Assembly (NCBI GenBank): GCA_001584585.1
Contig: LSYV01000031.1
Span: forward strand, 790,525-854,524
Length of the DNA stretch: 64,000 nucleotides
Direction of reading: 5' to 3'
Origin: Gonium pectorale
Lineage: Eukaryota > Chlorophyta > Chlorophyceae > Chlamydomonadales > Volvocaceae
Shown here: one piece after another, positions 1 to 11,971 of the stretch
Layout of the letters: each line of letters starts with the position of its first letter
Numbering within the stretch: position 1 is the stretch's first letter
Position numbers and translations under genes: made by a program
The notes under the pieces: generated by a model
What the model was told of the DNA's origin: nothing
What the model saw: only the letters and a program-made list of their open reading frames with translations
Databases searched by the model: none

Positions 1-1621
1 AGTCTTTTGGCGGGCGGGACGAACATCACATGCCTTGCAATGTACAGGCCCGCCCTACTGGAAACGTCGCGCCTTCGGGTGTGTATGCCCGTAGAGGCGG
101 GCTCCATCTTTCTCTGCAGATTTCATTTCTTCCTGTCAGTAAGGGAGTAAGGGGCGGCCCCGAACGTGTGCATGCGTACAGGGGTACGGCGGTAGGGGAG
201 CAGTCTGGGCGCGCGCGGCTGCCCCTCTCAGGTGTTGCCGATCTGCAGCAGACTCCTTGGGCTCGGCACCAGCAGAAGTGCAGCAGAATCCAGCAGCAAC
301 GTAAACCGGCCGCCGGCTTCCGCGCCCGCCGCACCGGCGCCCGCCAGCACGGGCGCCACATTGCGCCACCGGCGTGGTCATGCCATCCGTCGCCCCTGAA
401 GGCAAACTTGGAGGCCGGCAGCGGCGGGTGGCAGGAGCGGATGATGGAGCTGCGGCAGACTGCACGTGAGGGCGCGGGTTCGAGTACACTGTGCGAGTAT
501 GCAGGACCCGTAGCTGAGAGACCTATTGTTCCTGGGCTTACTGTGAATTGAACTTATCCAAACTTTTCCCTTGCCAATTTTACAGGCTGAGACACCTGCG
601 TTCCACACGTGTGCATGATAGCGAGATTGCCGTTGTCGAGCTTTAGCAAATGTGTAGCCGTGTAGCTTGACATCTGCCATGCCCTCCGATTCTGCGCATT
701 GCTCGCGGACCCATCGCGCCAACGTGCCGGTTCAAAATCGGCCAGCGTCTTGCCGCGTTGCGTTGGCGCAATGAAAGCACTGCTCAGGTGCCTTCATTCA
801 GCGCCAAGGCAGCGCGGAAAGGGGTGGGCTGTTAGTGCATTGCTCGCGGCGAGGGCCGTACTGTGTCGCCGTACGTGTGCAAGCCGGGACCTGTTGCAAT
901 AAAGTTCACAGGGCTGATATATGTACGTAAATATGGGGGTGGTGAGAAATAGGTGCACCCGCTACCCCTCTCGCTGGGTTTTACTTTAGTCGCCGACTTT
1001 AAGTACTGCCTATTTGGCAAAATTCCAGTACAGAGCGCGATACAAGTACGCAGCCCAGCGCAAAGTTCGCAGACGCGTCCAACTCGGTCGCACGACAGCT
1101 CACCCTAACGTTTCAACAACGCAGTCCATTGTTATTTTAGCGCACCGTCTCAGCGTCTCGCATATGAGTCGCGTAGCATGAAGCAGAAGTTTGCCGATTT
1201 GGCTGGCCTGAGAGCGATGTGGCACGCAGCCTCGTTGATGAGACGTGCCTTAGTTTGCATGTATCTTGGATATGGGCGCTGGGACGCTGTCAGGGCGTTC
1301 TGATTCTGCGGCTTCTTGTTCGTCAGTGGTTAGTCTGGTGAAGAAATGGAGCACAGTGATATACACTTCGGAGATCAAGGGGAAGCAAAGCTCCGCGATG
1401 CCTGGCGTAAAAAGCTACGTGCATCACTGCGCGTCGGGGCCAGCCTTCCCGCCCGCCGGGGCTCTATCGGTTTGGACAAGGCTCAAGGACAGTTGCCTCC
1501 TCATCCTGGAGAGCGGCCTGCTCGGAAGTTGTCCGTCTCACAACCGCCGGGTGCCAGCGGTCCTGCCCCTCGGTGCCCTGCAGCGCTCACGCCTGCCTCG
1601 CCCCCGTACCACCACAACCAG
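1..1621. other. Gene-free left flank or 5' intron sequence
   Basis: No protein-like frame was found here. The first ~120 bases belong to a dispersed repeat described separately. The rest is of lower GC and frequently stopped in all frames. It could be intergenic DNA or a long intron of the SBP-like gene that follows. The Cys/His-rich SBP zinc finger expected upstream of that gene's C-terminal domain was looked for and not seen. An open frame in phase with the first recognised exon extends back to 1346, but it looks proline-rich and non-specific, so it may be intron. Confidence 0.5.
17..120 (+). repeat. Dispersed repeat family R1, copy 1
   Basis: This copy carries the blocks gcgggcgggacgaac, tcacatg, gaaacgtcgcgccttcgg, gtagaggcgggctcc and ctctgcagattt in that order. 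The same blocks recur near 25083-25150 (inverted), 48386-48450 with 48618-48695, and 56925-57000 (inverted). No open reading frame is conserved between copies, so it is probably a non-autonomous mobile element or its end. The boundaries are approximate because copies were compared by eye. Confidence 0.6.
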
Positions 1622-4600
1622 CGCACCAAGGCGTGGGGCCCTCGCGTGCACACCGTTCTCCTCAAGATCAGTGGGCCTCACCTGGAAGACCTGCCCCAGG
1701 TACCTGGCCACAGCACACCGAAGGGGTGGTCAGCGATCACCCTGCCTGCGCCATGCGCTCTGTTGACTGCCCTCCCTAGCCCTTGTTGTCAAGCTGCCCG
1801 ACACACTGTCCACCTTGGCTTGCCGTCATCCCCGGGGCAGGACGGCACCCAGCACCCCGCTGGCGCCCAGCACCAGTGATGCCCACACCCGTCTCCTCAA
1901 ACACCTCACGCTCCCGGGCTTGCCAGCATCCGCAGAGCCTCACACTCGCATCCTACTGAGGAGCGGTACCCGAGGATCGCAGTCCCTCCTTCGCACGTCC
2001 ACACCCCTAGTAGTGGCCGCCCCATCTCCTGCCACCGCCCTGCCCTCTCCTCAGGACTTCGCTGTCCGGCTGCGCTCCTTCGTGATGCGCCGCCTGCGCG
2101 TGTCGCCGCTGCACATCGGCGTGGAGCAGGGCTGCATCCATCTGGCCATCACGCTGCTGGAGCTGGGCCGCGGGGCGGGGCTGATCGGACCCGCGGCCCA
2201 CCGCCTGCGTCAGGCACGAACCGGCCCGGGTGCGGCAGACCCGGCGGCCGCCTCTGCACGCGGCCTGCCGGCCGCTCTGCTGGGCTTCATGCGCAGCGTA
2301 CTGCCGGAGGGCGCGGCGCCGGTGCACGTCAGCGTCACGCACAACCGGCGCTCCTACGAGCTGAGGTCTGAGGCCGACGGGAACCAACTTGCGGCCGGCA
2401 GCGGGGGCGACGCTCCGTTTCGCGGGTCACCAGTGGCGCAGCAGATGAGCGCGGAGGCTAAGGTGGAGGTGGAGGCGGAGGCAGAGCTTCCTGGACACGC
2501 GGCCGACACTCAGACCGTTACATTGCGTGCGATAACGCTGGCGGCGCGACATGGCCGTGACGCAGTTGCCGAGGCGGCGGCCCTTGCCGTCCAGCCTGCC
2601 GCCCGGACTGCCGCACATAACGTCGCCCTGCGCTCGGCAGGCGCCGGTGCTGCCCGGTCCGGAGGCGCTTCTGCCCCGCCGGCAGATGTCCCTAGCGCGC
2701 TGAATGCCCTGACCGCGGCGCGCGACGTGCTCTCGTCCGACCCTTTGATCGACTCCCGCAGCTGCCTGGCGACTCCGCCGGCTGTCCCACCGCGCTACCA
2801 GCGCCACCGCCACCACCACCGCCGTGACTCGCAGCAGCCGGAGCAGCAGCCGGCGGCGGCCGCAACCGACCCGCCCACGCAGGAGCTGTACCAGCGGCGC
2901 GGCGCCGAGGCGGCGGCAGCGGCGGCGGCGTCCAATCCCACGCAGCCCGGCAGGACACCTCCAGTGGTAAAGACCAGAGAAATCCCCGGGGCAGGCGGCT
3001 TGCCAGCTGGAGAGATGCTGGCCAGCGCGGGGAGCGGCCCCGGAGCCGGTGGCCGCAGCTTTGGAGATCCCGTCGGTGACAAACGGGCGCAGACTGCGCA
3101 GAGCGCTGAGGAGGTCGTCGGTTTGGCAGCAGCGGTTGCCGCCTCGGTGGGCGTCGAGATGGTCGAGGTGTGGGGGCTGCGAGAGGGGAGCCCCGGCCAG
3201 CAGGAGACCTGGCAGGAGCCCTCATACGACCATTGGATGGGTGCGATGGAGCCGCAGCGGGGCCAGCAGCCCGGCTCAGCCTCCACCGCTGCTAGTGGCA
3301 ACCCTAGCGGAAGCCTGCTGGGTCCGCCTCATCATGCGGCGGACGGCACCATGGACCTCGTGGGCACCATCGGCCTCGCCGGGCTCCCCGCCGCACGCCG
3401 CAGCCAGCGGCTTGGGCGGGTGGTTGTCAGTGCTGGGGCCGTGGCGTCGGCAGCAGCCCCGGCCCAGAGCTCTGCGCCCCAAGGCGGCTGCCTTCCCACG
3501 GCCGCGCGCCAAGGCGCCGCGCCGCCGCCCTTGTACGGCGGCAGCGCCGGCGGCGGCGGCGGCCGCTTGGCGCATAGCCTGCTGCTGACGGCTGGCCTGA
3601 GCGCCGTCGAGGCGGTGATGCGGCCTCCTATGCCGCCCATGCCGCTTGCGCCGACGCAGCAGCAGCAGGGCCAGTCCCACCCGGTTGAGCTGATAGGCCC
3701 ATCGGTGCTGGTGTGGCCGGAGCAGCCATCAGCGGCGCCTGCTGTGGGGCCGTCGGCCTCCGCCGGCAGTGGGGGCGCCAGCGGGATCACAGCGCTGCCG
3801 CGCGGTGTCTTGCCTCCGGCTGCCAGCCTGGTGGGGGCGTCGTCGCCTGTGGGCGCTGGCCTTGCGCTGCGGCTGCGGCTTCGATGCCCCGACGTGCTGG
3901 CGCACAGGCCGCGGCGCAGAGGCGCTCCCAGGGGCGCCGCCGGCATGGCGGTGGAGCAGCGAGAGGGCGAGGCGTCGGGCCTGGTCTCTCAGCTCGTGGC
4001 ATGGAACCGCGTGGGCGCCGTGCCTCTGACGCAGTTGGACGACAGCGCTGAGGGGGTTACCACGGTGACGCTGCAGCCCTCACTCGCGCTTGAGCCATCC
4101 CGGTCGCCCTCGTCGCAGGCGTTCGCTGCGCTGTCGCCGCTCCCCACCTCATCTCGACCGCCGTCCACCCAGCTGCAGCCGGCGCATCAAGTGGCCGCTG
4201 CAACGGCGGCCGTCGGCAGCGGCATCGGCAGCAGCAGCACCGGCGGCCTCAGTAGCACCGGTGGCAGCACCGGCAGTCCTAACCCCAACAGCAGCACCGG
4301 CGCCGGCTGTGGCGCCCGCAACGGCGGCGCTGCCAGCTTGGTGCCGGTGCCGCCTGCCCAGCTGCTGTACCTGGCCTGGCGGCGCGGGAAGGCGCTGGGG
4401 CCGCCCTGCCCCGTGCTGCTGCTGCCGGCAGCCGTGCCGGGTATGGAGGAGCTTGCGGCGGAGCTGGTGGCCCTCCAGCCTCAGCGCACCGCCGACACCG
4501 CGGCGGGAGACGCTGCAGCGCAGGCGCAGAAGTCCTTCCAATCCTTCTTGGTGGACTTTGGCTTGTGGATCGAGGCGCTGCATGGCCTGAGCGCCGGCGG

Positions 4601-7436
4601 GCGGACCTTCTCGCCGCATCGCTCCGCCGCATCCATGGCTGCAAGGAGCCCGTCCATCGCCGGCAGCGATGCGGCGACGGCGGCGGCTGGCGCCGCGCCG
4701 CGCGCCGCTGCCGCCAGCGGCAGCCCACAAATGCTCGAGTGCGCGCCGAGCAGTCGGAGCGCCGGGCTGCACGTGGTCGCGCGCGCTGCCGCCCCCACCA
4801 GCGGCACCCCAAGCCCGAACACGGCTGGCTGGGGAAGCGTCGACAGAGCCATCCGCGGCCTCACGCCACCCACGTCGCTCAACGCGCTGGCGCAGACCTC
4901 GTCACCTGGGTTCGCTGCGCCTGGAACCGGCGAGGGCACCGTGGGAGGGGCGCTGCTGCCGGCGCAGCCGCTGCCCCAGGCGGCCGCTGCCGGCGATGCG
5001 CGCAGCCCGCTCACGCATCCCGGCGTTGCGGCCGCCGCGGTCGGGGCCGGGTACCAGGCCGCCCCGCAGCCGTTGCTGTCGAGCACCAGCTCCCCGCCCA
5101 GCAGGCAGCCCGCCGTGACTTCCTCCTTTGGCAGCGGCAGCACGGGCGCCGATAGCGACGACCGGCTGACGCAGTTTGCGGAGGACCTGCTGACGGTGGG
5201 CTGCGACCTGCTGGCGCACGCCGTCGCGTGCGGTGCCGTCGCGACGGCCCGACTCATCATGGGGCTACTGATGACCCACGGGTCGTCGTGGTTGCAGCAC
5301 GTCTCGGGTTCCTCCGCCAGCGCCAGGGGGGCCGGCGGTGGGGGCGCCGGTGGTGGCGAGTCCGCGAGCGGCAGCTGGCGAGCGGGCGACATGCTGCTCC
5401 GCTTCGTGCTGGAGTGTTGCCGCGCCGCAAATGGCTCGGGCCAAACGCTGCTGCACCTGGCGGTGATGTCTCGGTCGGCGGCCATGCTGCGGCTGGTGGC
5501 GGTCAGCTGGCCGCGCGATCTGGGGCTGCCGATTTGGGAGCTAAACCGCCTTGACCGCAGTGGCCGCAGCCCCGCCGATTACCTACCGCCACGTGGTGTG
5601 GAAGGCAGCAGCGACGGCGGCGCAGGCGGTAACGACAGCACCTTTGAGGCGGAGGCGGAGGCGCTGCTGCTGTCACTTGGGCCGCCGCCGCCGCCGCCTC
5701 AGGCTGGTTATGCGGGGTCGCCCGAGCGTGAGGCCGCGTTCGGCGCTGCGTCGCCGCCAGACTTGGGCGTCAGCGTCGGCGGCTCCGGCCTGGCGGCTGT
5801 GATGGAGGACTCGGCCGCACGCGGTGGTCGACTCCTGGTCGCAGAGACCGACGTGCTGTTGTCAGCATGCAGCAGTGGCGATGGCGCGCCGGGCGCGACG
5901 GCGGATCAGGAGGCTGAAGCGGGCTCAAGCCGCGCATCCTCGCCCGACGCGGGTGCAGCAGGGACCGGCAGCGGCGAGGGCGGTGCCCCGGGCGTCAGGC
6001 CAGCGCGTGATGGCACTGCCGACGACGTGGCATCGCCAGTCCAGCAAGCGGAGGCATTCCAGCGTGCGGAGGCCGGGCCGTTGTCTTATGTCTGGGCACC
6101 TGGAGCTGCGCGTCTGGTGGCCGCAGGGCCCACATCTCCCGCTGCAGCCCGACCAGCGGAGGCCGTCGCCGCTCCGCCTTTGGCAGCCCCCCCGACTCCT
6201 CGGTGGGAGGCGCATGCACAGCTGCGCTGCACCGTCCGTCGCCCCTTGTGGGCCGCACTCCTGATGCTGCTCGGGATGGTGCAGGTGAGTGCGTGGGGGG
6301 CAGGGGGGCTCCCCCGGGTCAGCGGGGCGGCTGAACGCGCCGGTTCGCAAAGCAGGTCGCGAGGCCGTAGCCCAAGGTGCCTACGTGTTTCGCAGTGGGC
6401 TCGAGCGGCCGGTACCGCACGCGTAATTGGAAGCCATGCCACCCTTGCCTCTTGATACCAGCCTGAACCTCCACAACTGACGTTCTACCTGCTCCCCAGG
6501 CTCTGGCTCAATTGCTGCTGTCGCTGTCCCGGATCCGGTCGCGGCCCGCCTCCGAGGCGCCCCAGTCGGCGCCGCCAAGCGTGCTGCTGTGGGCGCCCGC
6601 AGCCTGCCTCCTGTCCGCGAGCTCGCTGGGCGCCGCCGCGGGGCTGCTGCTGCCGCTGCGCGCGCTGGCGGCGCGGCCGTGGCTGCCCGCTGCCGTCACC
6701 ACGGTCGGCAGGTGCACGGCCTTTGTGCTGTCGGCCCTGGCCTTGACGGCCTTGCGGAGCACCGGCAGGGCCGGCGGCGGCAGCGAGATGTCTGCGTCGG
6801 AGCTGTCGGTTTGGATGCTGCTTATGACGCTTGCGCCCACCCTCCTGGAGATGGTGGGTCGTTGTGGCCGCGGCTGCGCCGGGTAATCATGGCTGCTCCC
6901 CAGCTGCCCACACATGCACCGTACACGGCGGTCGTCGTATGCGTCGTTTCCTTTCAACACATGCACAGTACACGGCGGTCACTGTGCCGCGCACGCGCCG
7001 CTTCACTCCCCACCGTGCGGTCTCCATCCCCCCACATGCCACATGAGCTCGCCAGTATGGCCTCCAGGCCCCCAACTCGCGTGCCCCCGATCCCCTCCCT
7101 CTCCTCCCCTCTCTCGGACGGGGCAAACGCCGCTGGCGCCCAGCTCGTCGTTGTGCATTCGCTTTCCCCTTCAAATCGCCTCTCTCGATCCCCTCTCTCG
7201 ATCGCCTCTCCCGCCCGCCCTCCTCTCGCCATTGTCGCGCCCCACCTCTCGCGCAGGTCCCGGCTGGACCTCGCGCTGCGCTCCTCTCAGCCGAGCAGGC
7301 CGCCCTGCTGATGTACCTGCTGCTGGCTGAGGGCCTGCCCGCCGGCCTGGCCTGGCTGCCCTGTGCCGCGGCCAACTTGGTCAGCGGGGTGATGCTTGCT
7401 GCCATGATGGACATGCGGGCGCGTGTTGTTGCGTGA
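1622..7436 (+). CDS. SBP/SPL-type protein, C-terminal part (ankyrin-like, multi-pass), 5' partial
   Basis: The predicted exons are about 1622-1699, 2055-6284, 6500-6853 and 7257-7436, all joined in phase 0, giving at least 1,613 residues before TGA. The region around the first junction, LLKISGPHLEDLPQ followed by DFAVRLRSFVMRRL and then GCIHLAI, matches the conserved block just after the SBP zinc finger in plant SPL1/SPL7-type factors (KLF..P.EFP..LR..I..WL...GC..LT). A later block with FLVDFGLWIEAL and the ankyrin-like stretch GQTLLHLAVMSRSAAMLRLV plus RSGRSPADYLPP also fit that family. Long Ala/Gly/Ser linkers separate the blocks. The end carries four or five hydrophobic segments, from PLWAALLMLLGMVQ to ANLVSGVMLAAMMDM. 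Known relatives such as Chlamydomonas CRR1 are copper-responsive transcription factors; membrane anchoring here is inference. The DNA-binding domain is missing from the window, so the start and the exact identity are unresolved. Confidence 0.72.
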
Positions 7437-8742
7437 GCCGGGGCCCGCGGGGTGGCGGCGACCGTTGGTGAAGCACTGGACCGGTCAGGTTTTTGGTGGT
7501 GGGGAGGCAGCAGATGTTCGGGGCGCAAATTGCAATGTGGCGGTAGTAAGTGAATCACATGAGGCTGCTGAAGGCGGGACCAGCCGGCACCGTGCAGGGT
7601 TTGACGGTGCCGTCTGCGAAACGTTGTGCGAGTAGCGCTGTGTCGTACACGGTACGGCAGGGCGCGCAGAGCTGTCGAACTTACGGGGGCATGCGCACAG
7701 TGGACAAAATGGTATCGATCCGAAAGCCTTTTTTCAAAGCAGGCACGTGTGCCGAAAAGAACTTGTGGCGAACTTGATCTGCAGCGCGAATAGAGCGCAA
7801 CGCGCGGGCGGCGAGCGGGCGTCGCCAGAGGCGAGACGGTGAGGCGTTGATACGCCTTTGGCTCATGCGCCTATCGAAGGGGCGCGATTGGGAGCGGCAT
7901 GTCTGAAACTCCGAACAAGCCCGCGGCGGGTCTTGCTAGGGCCGCTTGGCCCCACAAATAGTGATGTCAAGATTGGTTTCGTGGAGGTACCGGTGATGTG
8001 GGTGCTTGGGAGGCGTTGGGGACCATCGAGGGGGGCACCGACAGAACACAGCCGTTTGGCGCTGCGGGTGGCTGGCGGTGATTTCCCCCGAGAAGGATTC
8101 ATCCATTGCCGTGCGTCCATACCGTACATTACCAAGCATGTCAACTGCATTTCTTGTCTCGTGCACCTCAAAGCCGGGTAAGCAGCTTGAGGTTCACCCT
8201 GTGCCGGAGGGAGCTGCGGGCGTGTACTGCAGATGTGCGTGCACCGGCTTGTGCGGTGCGCCTGTGCGGCAGGTTTCGGTCGCGAGGCCGACATTCGGTT
8301 CATTGCCCTCTTTGCGTGTTCGTGGTTGGTCCTAGTATTGGTGTTTTCCGCGTGGCCTTGTCCGCGACTTGCCCATCGATAGCCCTGCTCGCGGGCGCAC
8401 CGCGGGACGCCTCTGCGGCGGCGGCGCGGCTTTGATAGCCAACCGGTGCGAGTGGGGCGCCATGCACGTTTCACGGTTATGTACGGTCGTTGTGATTGAT
8501 TTCGTTGGTTTCAAGTTACGGTAAGGTAGCCGTTACCGATTTTGCCTTGCTCGTAGTATGGCCGTGCTCGCTGCCGCCATTTAGCGGCTTTGGGTCGCTC
8601 CGCGTCGGATGGCGTTGTGTACGCCTTTCCTTTCCTAGCCTTGCCTTGCCTCGCACGTGCTTGAGGTCGTGTCCTGGTGTTGGTCCCTGCGAGCCGTCAG
8701 CTCCGGGGAGTCATGCCGATTCTTGAGTTTAGTTGCTAGTCA
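7437..8742. other. Gene-free stretch
   Basis: This is the 3' side of the SBP-like gene. Frames are short and no family was recognised. It also lies where further exons of the minus-strand Mpo1-like fragment would be expected, but I could not find any. Confidence 0.4.
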
Positions 8743-8961
8743 CTATGCCGACGATGTGAGTAGATCCTCTGCAGAGGTATCGGCAGTGGTGATTGCTGTA
8801 GCGGCGGAGGGGAGGCGCGGCCCGGCGAGGGAGAGCCACACGAGCCAGCACCGGAGGATGGCGGGCACGCAGAAGAAGTGGATGAGCTGGTTAAGAGGGT
8901 GCGTGTGGTGTGCGCCGGAGAAGGCGAGCTGCTCGCGGAGGTCGAGGTTCAGGCCGCCCAT
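8743..8961 (-). pseudogene. Mpo1/DUF962-like N-terminal exon, isolated or truncated
   Basis: This is a 72-codon frame starting with ATG in a strong context (gccaccATGG). Residues 5-46 carry LDLREQLAFSGAHHTHPLNQ followed by LIHFFCVPAIL and a hydrophobic segment. That is the N-terminal signature of the Mpo1-like/DUF962 family (yeast YGL010w, an Fe(II)-dependent 2-hydroxy fatty acid dioxygenase of the ER), in which His residues of the first helix are conserved. The frame ends at TAG after a non-conserved tail. The rest of the family fold, including the later GHxxFE-type segment, was not found between here and the SBP-like gene. Either the gene is broken, or the remaining exons are short and I missed them. 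A weak donor (ATAgtgact) overlaps the stop. Confidence 0.5.
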
Positions 8962-11900
8962 GGTGGCAGATGTTGGGGCGGGGCGGTTGGAGCCGCGCAG
9001 CAGTTGGAGAGGCGCTTGAGGCGGGGCAGCGGGCGATGGGCGACTTGCAGGGGGTGGGGCGGAGTAGGGGTATTTCTGATTTGGACGGTGGCAGAGGGAG
9101 GTGATGAGGGTCTGATGTCCTCCTGGAGGAGCGGGGGAAACGGGTCGGGAAGAGGGTGCTGGGCTATTCTGGCGGCCAGGCGGCGTGATGCGTTAGGGGC
9201 TCAGGCTGGAGAAGCGAAGGGCGTCGGAGCTCGCGGCCTTACGGTGAGCGTGGGCGCGGCACGTGGCGCTTCGAACGACGTGCGTTGGTGGCGCTTGGGC
9301 GAGGGCCATACTTGGGTATTGAGGGCCTGTGAGGGTACGGCGCTACGGTATGCCTGCACGTACTGCTTGCGTTATCTGTGGACGTCAGACTCCTCCGTGT
9401 CGCCGTGAGGATGCCGGTGTCGGGCCCGGACTTGCCAGCGCTGCCGGCGCTTTGGTACTCAGGATCGTTTGCGGCCCGTTCCTCCCCCTCATGGAGGGTG
9501 GCGCGGGGCTGCGGCATAAACGGGCGGCGCGATGGAGCAGACCGCCAAGGCCATGGTTGCGTGCCGTACAAACCATGCGTGCTTTCGTTGCCGTTCGGCC
9601 TGAGTGTGCGCTGGACTGTGGTTGGTGCGAACGCAACGGGCTGTTCCGTATGACGATCCATCCAATGTCGTAAATCCTTGTCTGAATGCTTAATCGCCTT
9701 CGCACTTCGCCTGCCGCGTGCCCCCACGCCATGGGCAAAATGACTTGCATGCCTACCGACGTCGATGCACAAGAGTCACAGCCATTTCTCGTGCGCCTTG
9801 CTTGCCAAGCCGTTTCTGCGTACCGGTAATGGCGCTGCAATGTGCCGGCACTCAGCGAGGCCGCCCTGGGCTTACTCCTGCACACCACACGACTGGTACT
9901 AGGGGAACTAGGGGGACCTGGCACAAGGGGCGCCCTCGTTTCACAAGTATGAAGTATCTGCCGTGAGCACTCTTCCCGCAAACCCTGTGCTGACACATGA
10001 GACGCCGTACACCCCGTAACGACCCTGCTGTCCTCGCCACCGAGACCCGACGGGTCGGGCCTCCAGAGCCGACACACCGCGAGCCCACATGCCGAGCCGG
10101 TTGCGCAGGTTGCGCCTTTGTCCGCGGCCCATGCGCAGCTTCAATGTCCGAACGCAGGCCCAAGACAGTCTGTGCCTGCGATAGATGCTCTTATCGATGT
10201 AGTGTGACGAGCCGCGGCGTCGCAGCTGTTACGGTAGTCTTAATGCATGGTGTTACATACGGGAGCGGTTTATACAGAGCTGTCTGACGATGTGGTTCCC
10301 GCGGCGCTGGATGCACCATTTCCGGGGCGGAGCCAACCAAACAAACGCATGCGCTGTGCCTTGCCTCTGTGTGTGCGTAGATCTTCAAACGTGTTTTGCG
10401 ACCACGGCGGGGCGTCTCAGCTCCGCCACGGCGTCCGCGCCAACTCCGGTGGTGCCGTACTAAGTCAGATCCTCCTCCAACCAGACCCTCCATGCCAGTG
10501 CAACAGCCGCTTGACGGCCGTTGGGAGGTGCCCACGCGGACCACACAACGCCCCTCACCAGCCCTACGTCCTATCCCGGACCAACATCCATATGGAGGAA
10601 GGGCTTCCAAAGGTAAAAGCCACACTCAAATACGTGTAGACGCCGATGCGCCGTTGTGGCCTCGGGCCGCATTGGGCACCACGCATGCCGCCAACTCGTT
10701 CGGACCGGCGCAGGTGCATGCGGTCGGCAATCCGTACGGCATGCTATGGTCAAGTGTGTGTCGACTGCCAAATCAACATGCGAGCACCAGAGGTCCCGTA
10801 CGGAGAGCGCACGGCGTTGGGTACGACAATGGCGTACAATCAACATTTGAGTATGCGGCGCGTCAGAGGTGCGCCGGTCATGAAAAAAGACAGCCGGCAC
10901 GGGACCCGAGCAGATGCGCGCCATAGCCCTTCGGTGGACTTGCGCCAAAAGGTAGGGAGCACCTGCTTGGCCTGGCAGCGCTTTAGGAGGGGCCCTCGAC
11001 TCTACAATTGCTGTCCCATCAAGTGCTGCCCACACGAGCTCGTGGTCGTGCGGGCCGGCCCTTCCCCCTCCCTGCGCACACCCCCATTTGCTTTCCCTGT
11101 CCTCCCGGGTGAATGTCGGACAGGCAGGCAACTGCCGCAGACACATGTGGGTCTTACTCACTGCGCCGCCCCTGGCGCGTGAGGTCTATCATCAATACCC
11201 ACCGCCGGCCCCACGGCCGCTCCTCGAGAGGTCGCACCCCTCAGGCCGCACGGATGCGACCCGGCTCCGTACTCGGGGATGCGTTACGCGAGCTCCGGCT
11301 CCAGCCCCGGGCACAGCGGACGGCGCCACCGCAAGGAGCGACCGCGACGGGCAGCAGCGCCACCGCAACTGTCGCCGCAGTTGCCGCCGCGCCGTGGGCC
11401 ATGGTCGGTGGTGGCGGGGGACCGGCGGCCGGGGCGCTCCAGCGCGAGCCCCATCGCCCACTCAGTAGTCGAGGCTGCCCTCGTCGTACCTACGCAAGAG
11501 AGAGAAGGAACCCGGGTTCAAAGGCGCAAAGGGCTGTCAAGGTACAGGCGATGTCGCGGTTCGGGATCGAGGGGGCTGAGCGGTGGGAGCGCGCGCTGCT
11601 GGACAGAGTGTACGGGTGAGAGCGTACACAGTGCGGTATGCCGTGTTACCTCCCCTGAAATCCCGTCATTGCGCGCTGCTCATGTTCCCACCCTCCGGCC
11701 GTCTTTTGCAACGCAGAAGTCCCGCTTTGAGCCTCAAGACCGAGTTGTGGAATGCCCAGCATCAAACCTCGCCATAACGCCAACGCCATTCGGCCCCGTC
11801 TGCCATCTGCACAGACTGCGTTTGGTCGCCTCGCCCATCGGACGCCCCCTAAAGCCTTCCTCCTTTCTCCCCGCACCATCCCCTCCCGATACCCCCGCTC

Positions 11901-11971
11901 AGCATACGCCGATGCATACCTCCGCCTTACACCTCCTCAGCCCCCACTCCGGACCCCAGGTTCCCTCGCCC
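8962..11971. other. Gene-free stretch upstream of the fragment and 3' of the kinase gene
   Basis: About 3 kb without a credible coding frame on either strand. The open frames present have no domain signatures, no exon chains in phase and no coding-like composition. The part next to 11972 should include the 3' UTR of the minus-strand kinase gene. Confidence 0.5.

Noticed and set aside
470..520. GGTTCGA-type motifs that could be tRNA T-loops (also near 11512 and 47893)
   Set aside because: No matching acceptor, D or anticodon arms could be folded around them.
1346..1621. Extension of the first SBP-like exon back to an ATG at 1346
   Set aside because: The frame is open but of low complexity, and AG sites offer later exon starts; the conserved block begins only near 1640. 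Not enough to choose the start.
4481..5485. 334-codon open frame on the minus strand
   Set aside because: Shadow of the large SBP-like exon; low-complexity composition.
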